DNA of 64,000 bases from Siphonodentalium dalli (lineage: Eukaryota > Mollusca > Scaphopoda > Gadilida > Siphonodentaliidae), in NCBI GenBank assembly GCA_032622095.1, contig CP136063.1, forward strand, positions 34,882,106 to 34,946,105, in the 5' to 3' direction. The number at the start of each line of letters is the position of its first letter. Position 1 is the first letter of the stretch. Positions 1 to 9,844 of the stretch are shown piece after piece. The notes beneath the pieces were generated by a model that saw nothing but the letters and a program-made list of their open reading frames with translations, searched no databases and was not told where the DNA came from. A program made the translations under genes and the position numbers.

Positions 1-11
1 TATTATTACAG

Positions 12-74
12 TGACACAGAGTCTTTGGATATACAGAAACAGAAAGATGAGCTGGTTTCAGATGTAAACAAAGA
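12..74 (+). CDS. Duplicated symmetric exon, copy 1 (63-nt short form)
   Basis: Preceded by an AT-rich tract ending in ttattacag and followed by the consensus donor gtaagt. The exon is 63 nt, starts with one base and ends with two bases of split codons, so it can be skipped or repeated without shifting frame. It encodes about 20 acidic residues containing DTESLDIQKQKDEL and SDVNK. Compared with the later 84-nt copies it lacks 21 nt (seven codons), which removes both tyrosines of the longer form. The exon presumably belongs to a plus-strand gene entering from the left. I do not recognise the protein; expression is not shown. Confidence 0.55.
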
Positions 75-75
75 G

Positions 76-1128
76 TAAGTACCTTTATGATGCTTTGAAG
101 GCTCCTGAATCTCTCAACATTCAGAGCCTCGTTATGACAAACTCTACAGAAATCTATAGAATTACATGAAATAAACCAACCAGAGGTGTACATGTTGTAT
201 TAATCTATAATCCCTCTTTTGTCCGGCATTAAAAGCTGGCAGAAATAAATATAACTGTATCAGTTCCCCATACATTGAGCTTCCTGCATGATCCCTGGTG
301 ACATAAGAGGTGTCGACAACTTTGCGACTGGATTCAAAGGATTATCAAATAGTGGTCTTTTTAAATTACATACCCTATTTGGCCTTCAATAAAGTACAAT
401 GAAGAAAACGCTCAGTTACTTGATGTCATGTGGCAACAATGGCACAAAGTGACTTGTTCGGTGAAGGTTGCGTGTACACACCGCGAAACATGTGCAATGT
501 GTGAAATGCTGTGTCATTCTCTTGTAAAACATTTGTTGATTCCCATATACATGTACATTGTCACAACAATATTGAGGAAGCTTTAGATTCTCAAATGGAT
601 TCAGTAAAACGTTTGCAGAAGATCCTACAAGTTAGTGTGAATAGCAGACTTTTGAAGTCAATATTACCACGGTATTATAAAAGCTTCATGTATTCACATA
701 TATACACACTTCACATGCATAATAAACACTCGTGGCACAATTGATATTCATAACACATCATCGATCGGGACTACTATTTCCACCTTTTAGTTTGAATTTT
801 TTTTATCTTAACATTCAACTTTAAATAACATTAAGATCCGAGTGTGGTCGATGACATTATTTAATCCAGTATGTAAACACTTGTCTTTGTTACTTTTTGG
901 TTTAGGAGACCGAACTCCAGGATATTTGTATAAATATCGTTCGTCAACCGGACATATTCCCATGCATATTTCAACACATTTGTAGCTGTGTAACATATAT
1001 TTTGCTCTTGCGATGTACACCCCCTACTGCTTATAATGGTTGTTAGGGAGTTGCTTGTTGTGTCTTCCATATCGCTAGACAGACACATGTCGCACCGATG
1101 ATTAAGCTATCGACTCATTGGCTATAAT
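76..1128. other. Intron or intergenic DNA, no gene seen
   Basis: Follows the donor of exon copy 1. The segment at about 110-165 is repeated at 5098-5140 as part of the block duplications. Otherwise I see only AT-rich non-coding sequence with short chance ORFs. Confidence 0.6.
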
Positions 1129-2175
1129 TATCGCCCGCCAAATTGAAAATTTGCGGGGGATATAGGAATGGGTTCCGTCCTTCCGTTCCGAATTTGTAAG
1201 AGTCATAACTTGAACAAATGTCAACAGATTTCAAAGAGTTTTGGTATATGAGTTGACCTGACCATTACCTAGAATCAGTTCGCAAGCCAGGTCCTGTCGG
1301 ATATTTTTACCAGAGTTATTGGTTTATTATTATGCCCCCGATCTCCGATGGAGATTTGGGGGTATATAGTGGAGCCCTCCGTCCGTCCGTCCTTCCGTCT
1401 GTCCTTCCGTCCGTCCTTCCGTCCGTCCTTCCGTCCGTCCTTCCGTCCGTCCTTCCGTCCGTCCGTCCTTCCGTCCGTCCGTACGAACGTTTCAACTCAT
1501 AACTTTGGTTTCGCTAACTCAATTCAGTTGATCTTTGGTATGCTAATAGACCAGCCGGGGGGACAAGATTTCCCCATAACTGCGGTTTCGTCCGCCCATT
1601 TTTTCCAGAGTTACGCCCTTTTTTGGACTTAGAAAATTGTCCGTACGAACGTTTCAACTCATAACTTTGGTTTCGCTAACTCAATTCAGTTGATATTTGG
1701 TATGCTAATAGACCAGCCAGGGGGACAAGATTTCCCCATAGCCGTGGTGTCGTCTGCCTATTTTTTTCAGAGTTACGCCCCTTTTTGGACTTAGAAAATT
1801 CAGGTTTTCTGCTACTTTTTTTGGTTTCCAGATGATAACTTGATTTTGGATTGTTTACTCATGAATAACATAACTTTACAAAGTGCCATTTAATAAGCAT
1901 TTGCACAAAAATAAGAAAAATCCTCTCTGATTGTACAGTCGGGGGCGTTACCTCCGCCCAGCGCTGCACTTGTTTTTGTCAAATTTACCAAATAGCAAAT
2001 AGACGACGTCACAGGGCTCATTTCCACAAAAATCTCAACGGATTTCAAAGATTTTGGTATATGAGTTCACTTGACCAGTATCAAGAACGAGTTCGCAAAC
2101 CAGGTCCGGCCGGATATTTTAAGAGGACTTATTGGACTTTGATTATTATTTTTGGTTAAAATGGACGATGTTACA
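1129..2175 (+). repeat. Dispersed repeat, hairpin plus ccgt tract, interrupted by a nested element
   Basis: Begins with a short hairpin (cccgcc...gcggggg around 1132-1159), then a short ccgtccttccgtt tract and a block with ggtatatgagttgacctgacc and a closing gagttattgg. A second, similar block (ggtatatgagttcacttgacc, 2010-2150) lies beyond a different repeat occupying about 1330-1975. The outer element is therefore probably split by the inner one. Confidence 0.5.
1330..1975 (+). repeat. Nested dispersed repeat with CCCCC/GGGGG hairpin and (CCGT)n tract
   Basis: Starts with the hairpin gcccccgatctccgatggag...tttgggggtat (1333-1365). A CCGT/CCTTCCGT microsatellite follows (1376-1485), then two roughly 150-bp tandem blocks that both begin gtacgaacgtttcaactcat and end in an agagttacgccc...ggacttagaaaatt motif. 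It closes with cagtcgggggcgttacctcc. The open reading across the microsatellite (repeated SFRP) is a by-product of the simple repeat. Confidence 0.6.
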
Positions 2176-2185
2176 TGGCTAATTG

Positions 2186-2990
2186 TACCCCGAAAAAAAA
2201 TTTCGGGGGACTATTAAAATAGCCGGTGTCCGTCCGTCCGGAAATGGTTTCCGGATGATAACTTTAGTTTCGGCTATTAGATCAAAAGCAAATTTCATAG
2301 GTGAGTTTATCAGACCAAAATACAGGTCAAGTTCGAATATTGGTTTGCTCCGCCCATTTTTGCGAGAGTTATGGCCTTTTTTTTACTTAGAATCTTGTAA
2401 TTTTCTGGTTTCCGGATGATAACTTCAGTTTGTGTGATCATATCTGAACCAAATTTGGTATGTGAGTTTATCAGCCCTATGTACAGGTCAAGTTCGAATA
2501 TGGGTATGCTCTGCCCATTTTTGCGAGAGTTGTGGCCCTTTTTCGACTTGTTTTACTTATAAAATTTCTCTCTTTTTCGGTTTCCGGATGATATCTCAAG
2601 TTTGGATACTTTAATTGCAAATACCGTTTTTATGTGGATCAGTCACATCAAGATACAGGTCAAGTTCGAATTTGAGTTTGATACGATGATTTTTCTCAGA
2701 GTTATGGACTTAGAAAATTAAATTTTTCTTGTAATTTTCTTCATTTTGTCCAAATTTGAGGTTATATTTTTACTTTAAGAGTTATTTTAAGATTTGGTTA
2801 TTTGTATGCATGTTAGTAATGAGACAGTGCACAAATGTCTTATTCATATAGAATACTTCTACAAAGCCTCCGCTCCAAATGAAGCCACCGGTTCGGGGGA
2901 CACTGGCCGAGCGGCCTTTTATTTTCACAAATGTCAGTACCTAAAATGAGTTCGAAAGCCAGGATTTTTGACAAAATCCCACCTCTTGTT
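2186..2990 (+). repeat. Dispersed repeat with ccccgaaa/tttcgggg hairpin and tandem blocks
   Basis: Opens with the hairpin taccccgaaaaaaaatttcg followed by ggggac, then tgtccgtccgtccgg. Three to four degenerate blocks of about 130-150 bp follow, each with a gatgataact...ggtcaagttcgaat...gagttatggcc plan. It ends near gttcgggggacactggccga. Confidence 0.55.
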
Positions 2991-3204
2991 TAGCACATAC
3001 TGAGAACGCAGACATCATTGAGAATACACTTCCCCAACTGCACCATTCAGCGTGGGATACCGTCGTCTGCGACTGCTTGTTGTGGTACTTTCATCCGTTG
3101 ATTGGAGATTTTCAATTCAAGGACAGCTGTAATATAAAACAAATAAAAATGATCCATTGATCTGATCGAAAATAGTTACGGTCCTTTGACTTTTGTTTTA
3201 CTTA

Positions 3205-3443
3205 GGGTACCACATGGGGGTATGCACCATGCGAGAGAGGGTACCACATGGGGGTATGCACCATGCAAGAGAGAGTACCACATGGGGGTATGCACCATGC
3301 GAGAGAGGGTACCACATGGGGGTATGCACCATGCGAGAGAGGGTACCACATGGGGGTATGCACCATGCGAGAGAGGGTACCACATGGGGGTATGCACCAT
3401 GCGAGAGAGGGTACCACATGGGGGTATGCACCATACGAGAGCC
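3205..3443. repeat. 34-bp minisatellite, 7 copies
   Basis: Exact 34-bp periodicity with unit start gggtaccacatgggggtatg and end caccatgcgagaga; copies start at 3205, 3239, 3273, 3308, 3342, 3376 and 3410. Only a few point differences are seen. Each unit contains a KpnI-type ggtacc and the inner ccatg. Open frames on both strands here are artefacts of the repeat. Confidence 0.9.
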
Positions 3444-3569
3444 CAGCTCTTGTTTTTACTGACATTATGCATGAGTGTATTAATTAGAGATAATTACAAA
3501 TGGTTATATTACAGCATGTATTACCGTTATTATTACAGCATATATTACTGTTATTATTAATTATTACAG

Positions 3570-3653
3570 TGACCCAGCGTCCTATCATTCCAATGATGAT
3601 TATTTGGATATACAGAAAGAGGAAGATGAGCCGCTTTCAGGTGTAAACAAAGA
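3570..3653 (+). CDS. Duplicated symmetric exon, copy 2 (84 nt)
   Basis: Acceptor ttattacag and donor gtaagtg flank an 84-nt open segment of the same split-codon class as copy 1. Joining two copies recreates a GAT (Asp) codon at the junction and adds 28 residues per copy. Key residues are DPASYHSNDDYLDIQKEEDE followed by PLSGVNK. The Asn-Asp-Asp-Tyr-Leu-Asp-Ile stretch resembles a cytoplasmic tyrosine docking site (acidic residues, then YxxI), but this is only a motif resemblance. Reading through the donor gives a stop codon almost at once, as expected of intron sequence. Confidence 0.6.
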
Positions 3654-3664
3654 GTAAGTGCTTT

Positions 3665-4600
3665 TTATGTGTACCCATACCATGTATGGTACACAAAATG
3701 CCGACGTCCGGGTCAACCATCCGTCGTCCGTCTGTCCGTCCGTCTGTCCGTAGACACTTGCTATCCGATTCATTTACTCAAATATTTTTTATCGGATCTT
3801 GTTCAAATTTTATGTGCATGTTTGTGATGACACACTCCTCACCTGTATAGTTTTTGGTATCGATCGGTTGATCGATTTATAAATTATTAACACTTTGCAT
3901 CCGCACATAGGCATGAGCTATCCGATGCTGTAACCAAAGTATTTTTTGTCTGATTGTTTTCATATTTGATATGTAGGTTTATGATGACACACCCCATCAC
4001 CTGTATAGTTTTTGGTATCGATTAGTTGATCAGTTTAGAAAATAATTAACCCTTCACACACATGCTATCCAATGTAATAAGTTGAACATATTTCTTCTGA
4101 TCTGCCTCATATTTCTTACCTAGGTTTTTCTTAGCACGGTCTTCATCTGTATGGTTTTTGGTATTATTTAATTAACCCTTTTCACGCTTATGTTTACTTA
4201 GAACTCACGCAAGCTGCTATGACTCAAAACATTTTTCATCTGATCTACACCAAATTTGGTACATGTGGTCCTCACCCCAAAATACAGATCAAGTTCAAAT
4301 TTGGGTTTGATCCGATATATTTTAACAGAGTTATGGCCCTTTATAATTCAAGTGACTTATAATGTAGTTCCATGAAATACACTGGTATATGGTCGAATGG
4401 TGGACAACTCTATTAGAAATATAATGATAACATTCCCTGGTGTATGATGCCCGTGCAGATTGTAAACAGCTCATGAAATGATTAATGACATCTGCTAATT
4501 AGCTGTGGCGGTGTGGTTAGATGGATACCAAGATAAACAATATTATACTGATGGCTGGTTAATTGTCAAATTTGATAAATGACACGAGGCTCTTGTTTAT
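3665..4600 (+). repeat. Dispersed repeat with taccatac/gtatggta hairpin and (CCGT)n tract
   Basis: Starts with the palindrome gtacccataccatgtatggt followed by ac, then a run of ccgtctgtccgtccgtctg and degenerate tandem blocks with tatccgat...cacctgtatagtttttggta motifs. Same family as 54255-54990, which has a sister 5' end. It ends near cgaggctcttgttt. Confidence 0.55.
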
Positions 4601-4636
4601 CTAATTTTGAAATTTCATTACAGGCTGACCCATGAC

Positions 4637-4735
4637 TAGGGTCCTGCGAATATTCGAGATTCGATTCGAAAGTAAAATTCGATTCGAATTAGAGTCGAAA
4701 TTTCCAACTCGAAATTTCGAATATATATGGATGAA
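4637..4735. mobile_element. Possible truncated hAT-like terminus
   Basis: The segment tagggtcctgcgaatattcg is followed by several attcgattcgaa and aatttcga motifs. Such a start plus subterminal TTCGAA palindromes is typical of hAT element ends. No opposite terminus or TSD was found, so the call is weak. Confidence 0.3.
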
Positions 4736-4864
4736 ATTATTAGCTGCTTACGAACACGTACACACGTCGATCTTAGCTGTTTCTGTGCCATTTAATTCCC
4801 TAAAATTATGAATATGTGCGCTTTATAATTCTTATTGTACATCTTGGATTTCACTCTTTGCATA

Positions 4865-4972
4865 ACTAGGCCTTTCAAATTTCCACATTCCTAATCACTC
4901 CATTGACTGTAACACATGAAATTATTCCCTTTCCAAGTTGAGCTACAGTGTCATTGACACTTTCATTAATTT
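4865..4972 (+). repeat. Isolated 3' end of the satellite-bearing element
   Basis: Contains cctaatcactccattgactg, then ccaagttgagctacagtgtc and the short hairpin agtgtcattgacact followed by ttcatt. The same terminal segment closes the satellite arrays at 6690-6780, 18290-18385 and 38595-38685. Here no satellite monomer precedes it. Confidence 0.6.
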
Positions 4973-4979
4973 ATTACAG

Positions 4980-5063
4980 TGACCCAGAGTCCTATCATTC
5001 CAATGATGATTATTTGGATATACAGAAAGAGGAAGTTGAGCCGCTTTCAGGTGTAAACAAAGA
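4980..5063 (+). CDS. Duplicated symmetric exon, copy 3 (84 nt)
   Basis: Same acceptor (ttattacag), donor (gtaagtg), length and phase as copy 2. It differs by single substitutions, including GAG for GCG early on and GTT for GAT in the acidic stretch (KEEVEP instead of KEEDEP). The 3' end of a dispersed satellite-type element (the hairpin agtgtcattgacact) lies only about 10-20 bp upstream of the acceptor, so that insertion sits in the branch-point and polypyrimidine zone. Downstream intron sequence around 5098-5140 matches sequence after copy 1 (about 110-165), showing that whole exon-intron blocks were duplicated. Confidence 0.6.
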
Positions 5064-5316
5064 GTAAGTGCCTTTTATTTCCCAGTATTGGCTGCGGTAT
5101 TCAGAGACTCGTTATGACAAACTCTACAGAAATCTATGGAATTAGACTTTTATGACTCATCTAGTGTTCATATACGACTGCTGGTGCCGGGTTGAGAGAG
5201 AATTAATTACTATAAATACCCACCATCAAAAGACAAAAGAGGCCCTTTGTATGGTTCATATAATAGCTAGAAAAAATTCAAGTATCATGAGAAAGGACTG
5301 TTGTTTTATCCTTTCC

Positions 5317-5491
5317 GATATATTATGTGTGCTTGATCCTCGATATATTATGTGTGCTTGATCCTCGATATATTATGTGTGCTTGATCCTCGATATATTA
5401 TGTGTGCTTGATCCTCGATATATTATGTGTGCTTGATCCTCGATATATTATGTGTGCTTGATCCTCGATATATTATGTGTGCTTGATCCTC
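5317..5491. repeat. 25-bp minisatellite, 7 copies
   Basis: Unit gatatattatgtgtgcttga plus tcctc, perfect or nearly so, with copies every 25 bp from 5317. The paralogous block near 7088-7115 has a single diverged copy, so the expansion followed the block duplication. Confidence 0.9.
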
Positions 5492-5874
5492 GAAAGTGAC
5501 ACAATTTTGTCTTTTCAGCATTTATATTTTACAACTTCGGTACTTCATGGAACATTATACAAAATACATGTAACTATATTTTGTTTAATAGCCACCTTTT
5601 CATTGAAAACATCTAATGTATATGACAGTATTTTGTATATTTAGTTTAGAAAATCAACATGGAGGCCTGTCATTTTGAGTTGGGTGATCGTTTTGCTGAC
5701 ATGCTCAATCAAAAGAGTGCGCAATTATCGTCCACATATTAGATACAGACCATATTTAATTATTTGGAGAATTCTATTTTCTTTCAATTCATTCTGGACT
5801 CCCTGATTCTTGACCTTTGACATGGCTAGTATACAGTACGATTATATCAGCTTTCTATAACGTAGTATGCATGG

Positions 5875-6680
5875 GCTACAGGTCCGAGTGTTTGTCTGAT
5901 CATCATGAAATTTGTCATGGATGTTAATATTGACATGTAGATGGGAACTAGTCATTTTGGGGTCAGTCGGCCAAAAAACATGGCCACCAGCAGCCATCTT
6001 GAATTTTGCTCTTTGCATGACTAAATCCTTTTTAAATAGCACAGGCTATAGGTCGTACCTTTGGTCGGATCATTATGAAATTTGTCATGGCTGTTGACAT
6101 ATAGATAGGAACGATTCATTTTGGCGTCATTCGGCCAAAAATACATGGCCGCCAGCGGCCATCTTGGATTTCAAAATTCAATTCATTAACAAGGGCTACA
6201 GGCCATACTTTTTGTCTGATCATCATGAAATTTGTCATTTATGTTAATATTGACATATAGATGGGAATGAGTCATTTTGGGGTCATTCGGCCAAAAAAGA
6301 TGGCCACCAGCAGCCATTTTACTCTTTGCATGACTAAATTCTTTGCACAGGCTACAGGTTGTACCTTTGGTCGGTTCATCATGAAATTTGTCATAAATGT
6401 TAATATTGACATGCAGATGGGAACGAGTCATTTTGGGGTCATTCGGCCATAAAACATGTCTGCTGGCAGCCATCTTGGATTTTACTCTTTGCATAACTAA
6501 ATCTTTGGCACACCCTACAGTCCACTTCCCTCATCCGATCATCACCAAACTTTATATTAATCTTGATATAGATCATAGATCTACTAGATGCAATAAGCTA
6601 TCAAATGTTTTTGAATTTCGTAGGCAACCATCTTGGATTTTACTTTATATACTAGTATATCTCTTCATGTTGATAATCTA
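5875..6680 (+). repeat. Satellite array, about 160-bp monomers, with 3' decay
   Basis: About four monomers. Each has ctacagg..gt, gtctgatcatcatgaaattt, gatgttaatattgacatgta, catttggggtcattcggcc-type and ggcc.ccagcagccatcttg segments, in the same order as at 17530, 36515 and 48858. One monomer carries a variant (ggctgttgacatatag) followed by the cattaacaagggctacagg variant, the same succession seen in the large array. Confidence 0.8.
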
Positions 6681-6689
6681 GTATTACTT

Positions 6690-6780
6690 AGACCGCATTC
6701 CTAATCGCTCCATTGACTGTAACATATGGAATTATTCCCTTTCTAAGTTGAGCTACAGTGTCATTGACACTTTCATTATT
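6690..6780 (+). repeat. 3' terminal segment of the satellite-bearing element
   Basis: Holds cctaatcgctccattgactg, ctaagttgagctacagtgtc and the hairpin agtgtcattgacact, ending about 10 bp before the acceptor of exon copy 4. Confidence 0.65.
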
Positions 6781-6792
6781 GATTTATTACAG

Positions 6793-6876
6793 TGACCCAG
6801 AGTCCTATCATTCCAATGATGATTATTTGGATATACAGAAAGAGGAAGATGAGCCGCTTTCAGGTGTAAACAAAGA
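6793..6876 (+). CDS. Duplicated symmetric exon, copy 4, splice donor lost
   Basis: Nearly identical to copy 3 over 84 nt, with the same acceptor. The donor gtaagt has become ataagt, so normal splicing out of this exon should fail. Reading on gives VNKE and then TAA, so the copy is either dead, a cryptic last exon, or skipped. The 3' flank (from about 6880) is again homologous to the flank of copy 3, so copies 3 and 4 come from a recent block duplication. Confidence 0.5.
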
Positions 6877-7300
6877 ATAAGTGCCTTTTATGATTTGATG
6901 GCTCCTGAATCTCAATATTGGCAGAAATCTATGGAATTAGACTTTTTTGACTCATCTAGTGTTCATATACGACTGCTGGTGCCGGGTTGAGAGAGAATTA
7001 ATTACTATAAATACCCACCATCAAAAGACAAAAGAGGCCAGAAAAAAATTCAAGTATCATGAGAAAGAACAATTTATCTATCCGTTCCGATAGCTTATAT
7101 ATGCTTGATCCTCGAAAGTGCTCAGAAACTCTGAGTGACACACAATTTTGTCTTATCAGCATTTATATTTTTACACTTCGGTGCTTCATCGAACATTATA
7201 CATGTGACTATATGTTTTAATATGTTTAATAGCTGTCTTTTCATTGAAAACATCTATGATATATCTAACAAGTATTGAGTATATTTAGTTTAGAAATTAA

Positions 7301-7779
7301 AGGTACTCAATCCGTAAAGAGGGTCCCCATCTCAACAGATTCCAACAACAACAATCCGATCAGATGGTCCTATATTACTATTTCTTTGGCTTTGGGGGTA
7401 AAAAATATTTGATTCGAGTCGAGGAACCCATCAAACAAAGCTCAGAGTTATTAGATATTGATTTTTGAAATTTGTTAATTGCTCGAGATGAGTACTAATA
7501 ACTGCCGTCAATTTGGTAACCTGCTCGAGATTTTACGTCAAAACTCTATTCAAACAGACAAGGATGGATAACTCTATAATCAAGTGGTAATAATAACGAA
7601 ATTTTGACTGTCTTCTGGGCCAGAAAGAATTCCCGATAATGAAAAATAATAGATTTCTAAAATTGATATCTAACAAATCTGAGCTTTGATGGGTGACTTC
7701 CTCGACTTGAATCAAATATTTTTGACCCCCGAAGCCATTGAAATAGTAATTGAGAGGAGTTTTATCGGATTGAGTACCT
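7301..7779. mobile_element. TTAA-flanked MITE (piggyBac-like), 479 bp
   Basis: Flanked by TTAA at 7297-7300 and 7780-7783. Terminal inverted repeats (TIRs): aggtactcaatccg at the left and cggattgagtacct at the right. The inverted repeats extend inward (ttgattcgagtcgaggaa against cctcgacttgaatcaa), giving an almost full-length foldback. The paralogous block at 5640-5665 lacks the insert. No transposase. TTAA duplication is the piggyBac hallmark, although the terminal bases are not the usual CCC. Confidence 0.75.
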
Positions 7780-8269
7780 TTAACATTAAAGGCCTGTCAT
7801 TTTAAGTTGGGTGATTATTTTACTGACATGCTCCATCAAAAGTATACGCAATTATCATCCACATATTGGATACAGACCATATTTAATTATTTTAATTCAT
7901 CCTGGACTCCTAGATCCTTGACCTTTGACATGACTAGTATACAGTACGATTATATCAGCTTTCTATATGGTAGTATGTGTGTCCAATGAATAAAAATATT
8001 TAATATAAATTAATAAATGGGTACCCTGGAATGCACGGGGTAATATGACAGGACACAAAAGAGTTTGTGCTTGTCATACAATCGGTATAATTAAGGTATG
8101 GAACCTATTTACATTTATATGTCCATTGGTCAGAACAAAACTTTGTTAGACCAAAATTGGGTTTAACGAAGTTTGCAAGCATGTGATGGGTATGATTCAA
8201 AAGTAGGAATACTTACCAGCATTATTAAACAATGCCCGCTCCATACAACATCAGTTTTAGTAGATTAGT

Positions 8270-8552
8270 TGACAATGACGGGCGTGTAACATTCCTCTAG
8301 ACCACATGACAATGACAGGCCTGTAACATTCCTCTATGACGGGCCTGTAACATTCCTCTATGACAGGCCTGTAACATTCCTCTAGACCACATGAGATTTA
8401 CAGGCCTGTAACATTCCTCTAGACCACATGAGATTTACAGGCCTGTAACATTCCTCTAGACCACATGAGATTTACAGGCCTGTAACATTCCTCTAGACCA
8501 CATGAGATTTAAAATGACAGGCCTGTAACATTCCTCTAGACCACATGAGATT
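8270..8552. repeat. 37-bp minisatellite with shortened variants
   Basis: The unit acaggcctgtaacattcctc + tagaccacatgagattt repeats at 37 bp (8400, 8437, 8474 and later). Shorter units lacking the tagaccacatgag part occur at 8320-8385. Each unit has the palindrome acaggcctgt. Confidence 0.85.
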
Positions 8553-8733
8553 CACAAATATTTTCTAAATTGTACCAGGGTTATTTTATCAGGGTAATTT
8601 TACTGGAGTAATCTTACAATGGTGGTTTTACCATATTATACCTTGGTGTACATGTATGCTCGTTTGGATTTTACTAGATTGTATTCTTATAAGAGTTATA
8701 TACCATGTAAGCTTATTCTGTTTGTGGTATTGT

Positions 8734-8922
8734 CATAGGGGCTTGAAATGCGCTCCGCTGCCCGCCGCCTCCCTATACGCTACATATGGCATAGTATCAG
8801 ACTAAAATTAGTCATCTATAGTAATATACTCTCTTATGTACTACTATAACGTAAATCGGGAGCATATATATTAACGTGTAAGGGCAGGGGGTGCATTAAT
8901 GAGCGCCTTTCAAGCCCCTATG
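8734..8922. mobile_element. Short foldback MITE, 189 bp
   Basis: Left end cataggggcttgaaatgcgc and right end gcgcctttcaagcccctatg form inverted repeats of about 20 bp with few mismatches. No clear TSD. No coding content. Confidence 0.55.
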
Positions 8923-8951
8923 GCTATTACCATACTATGTACATATTTTAA

Positions 8952-9630
8952 TTGTCCCCCGAAAAAATTATTTTTGGGGGACAAAAGAAACGCGGTCCGT
9001 CCGTCCGTCACACTTTTGAGTACCTTCATGGTGTAATCATCTCCTACAGATTTCATCCAAGAGATTTGAAATTTCTGAATATTGTTGCCCATATATTGAA
9101 GATGTGCAACATGTATATAGATGACGGAGTTATTAACCCTTTTCGACTTAGAATATTTCAACATTTTTTATAATTTTCTGTATGAGGGTACCTTCATGGT
9201 GTAATCAACTCCTCCTACAGTTTTCATCCTAGAGTTTTGTAACTTCAGAATATTGTTGCCCATATATTGAAGATGTGCAACATGTATAATGATGACGGAA
9301 AAATTATTTTTTGACTGAGTTATTAACCCTTTTTGACTTAGAAAATTTCAACATTTTTTATAATTGTCTGTATGAGGGTACCTTCGTGGTGTAATCAACT
9401 CCTACAGTTTTGATCATAGATATTTGAAACTTCAGAGTATTGTTACCACATATTGGAGATGTGCAACATGTATATGGATGACGGAATTTTTTTTTTTTAC
9501 GGAGTTATTAATCCTTTTCAACTTAGAACATTTCAACATTTTTTTTTAATTTCTTCAACAAAGCGGCATCGACTTGCCATGTTTTAGGGGGACACTGTGG
9601 TCTGCTGACCTTTTATTAATATATACAATG
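8952..9630 (+). repeat. Dispersed repeat with cccccgaaaaa/tttttggggg hairpin and three 187-bp blocks
   Basis: The hairpin gtcccccgaaaaaattattt/ttgggggac at 8955-8983 is followed by cggtccgtccgtccgtc. Then come three tandem blocks of about 180 bp, each beginning accttcatggtgtaatc and carrying gaagatgtgcaacatgtata and a gagttattaacccttttcga end. It closes near ttagggggacactgtgg. A single block of the same family lies at 21540-21690. Confidence 0.7.
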
Positions 9631-9844
9631 GTGCTATAATTGATTATATAGTAAAATAGTGGCTATAATAGAATGTAATTGGCTGATAGATATTAACCTT
9701 TCATGACTGGAATTGTGCTGGTGCCGCATTAAAGTTCCTGTGCCAGTGAATTCTCTGATATATGGTCGTGGTATCCTAATATGGGCGTCCACCAGAAATA
9801 GTTGGTAGAGAAGCATTTTTAGCTCAACTTTACAATGTAAAGTG

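Noticed and set aside
3176-3560. Overlapping 80-120-codon frames on both strands
   Set aside because: They are produced by the 34-bp minisatellite.
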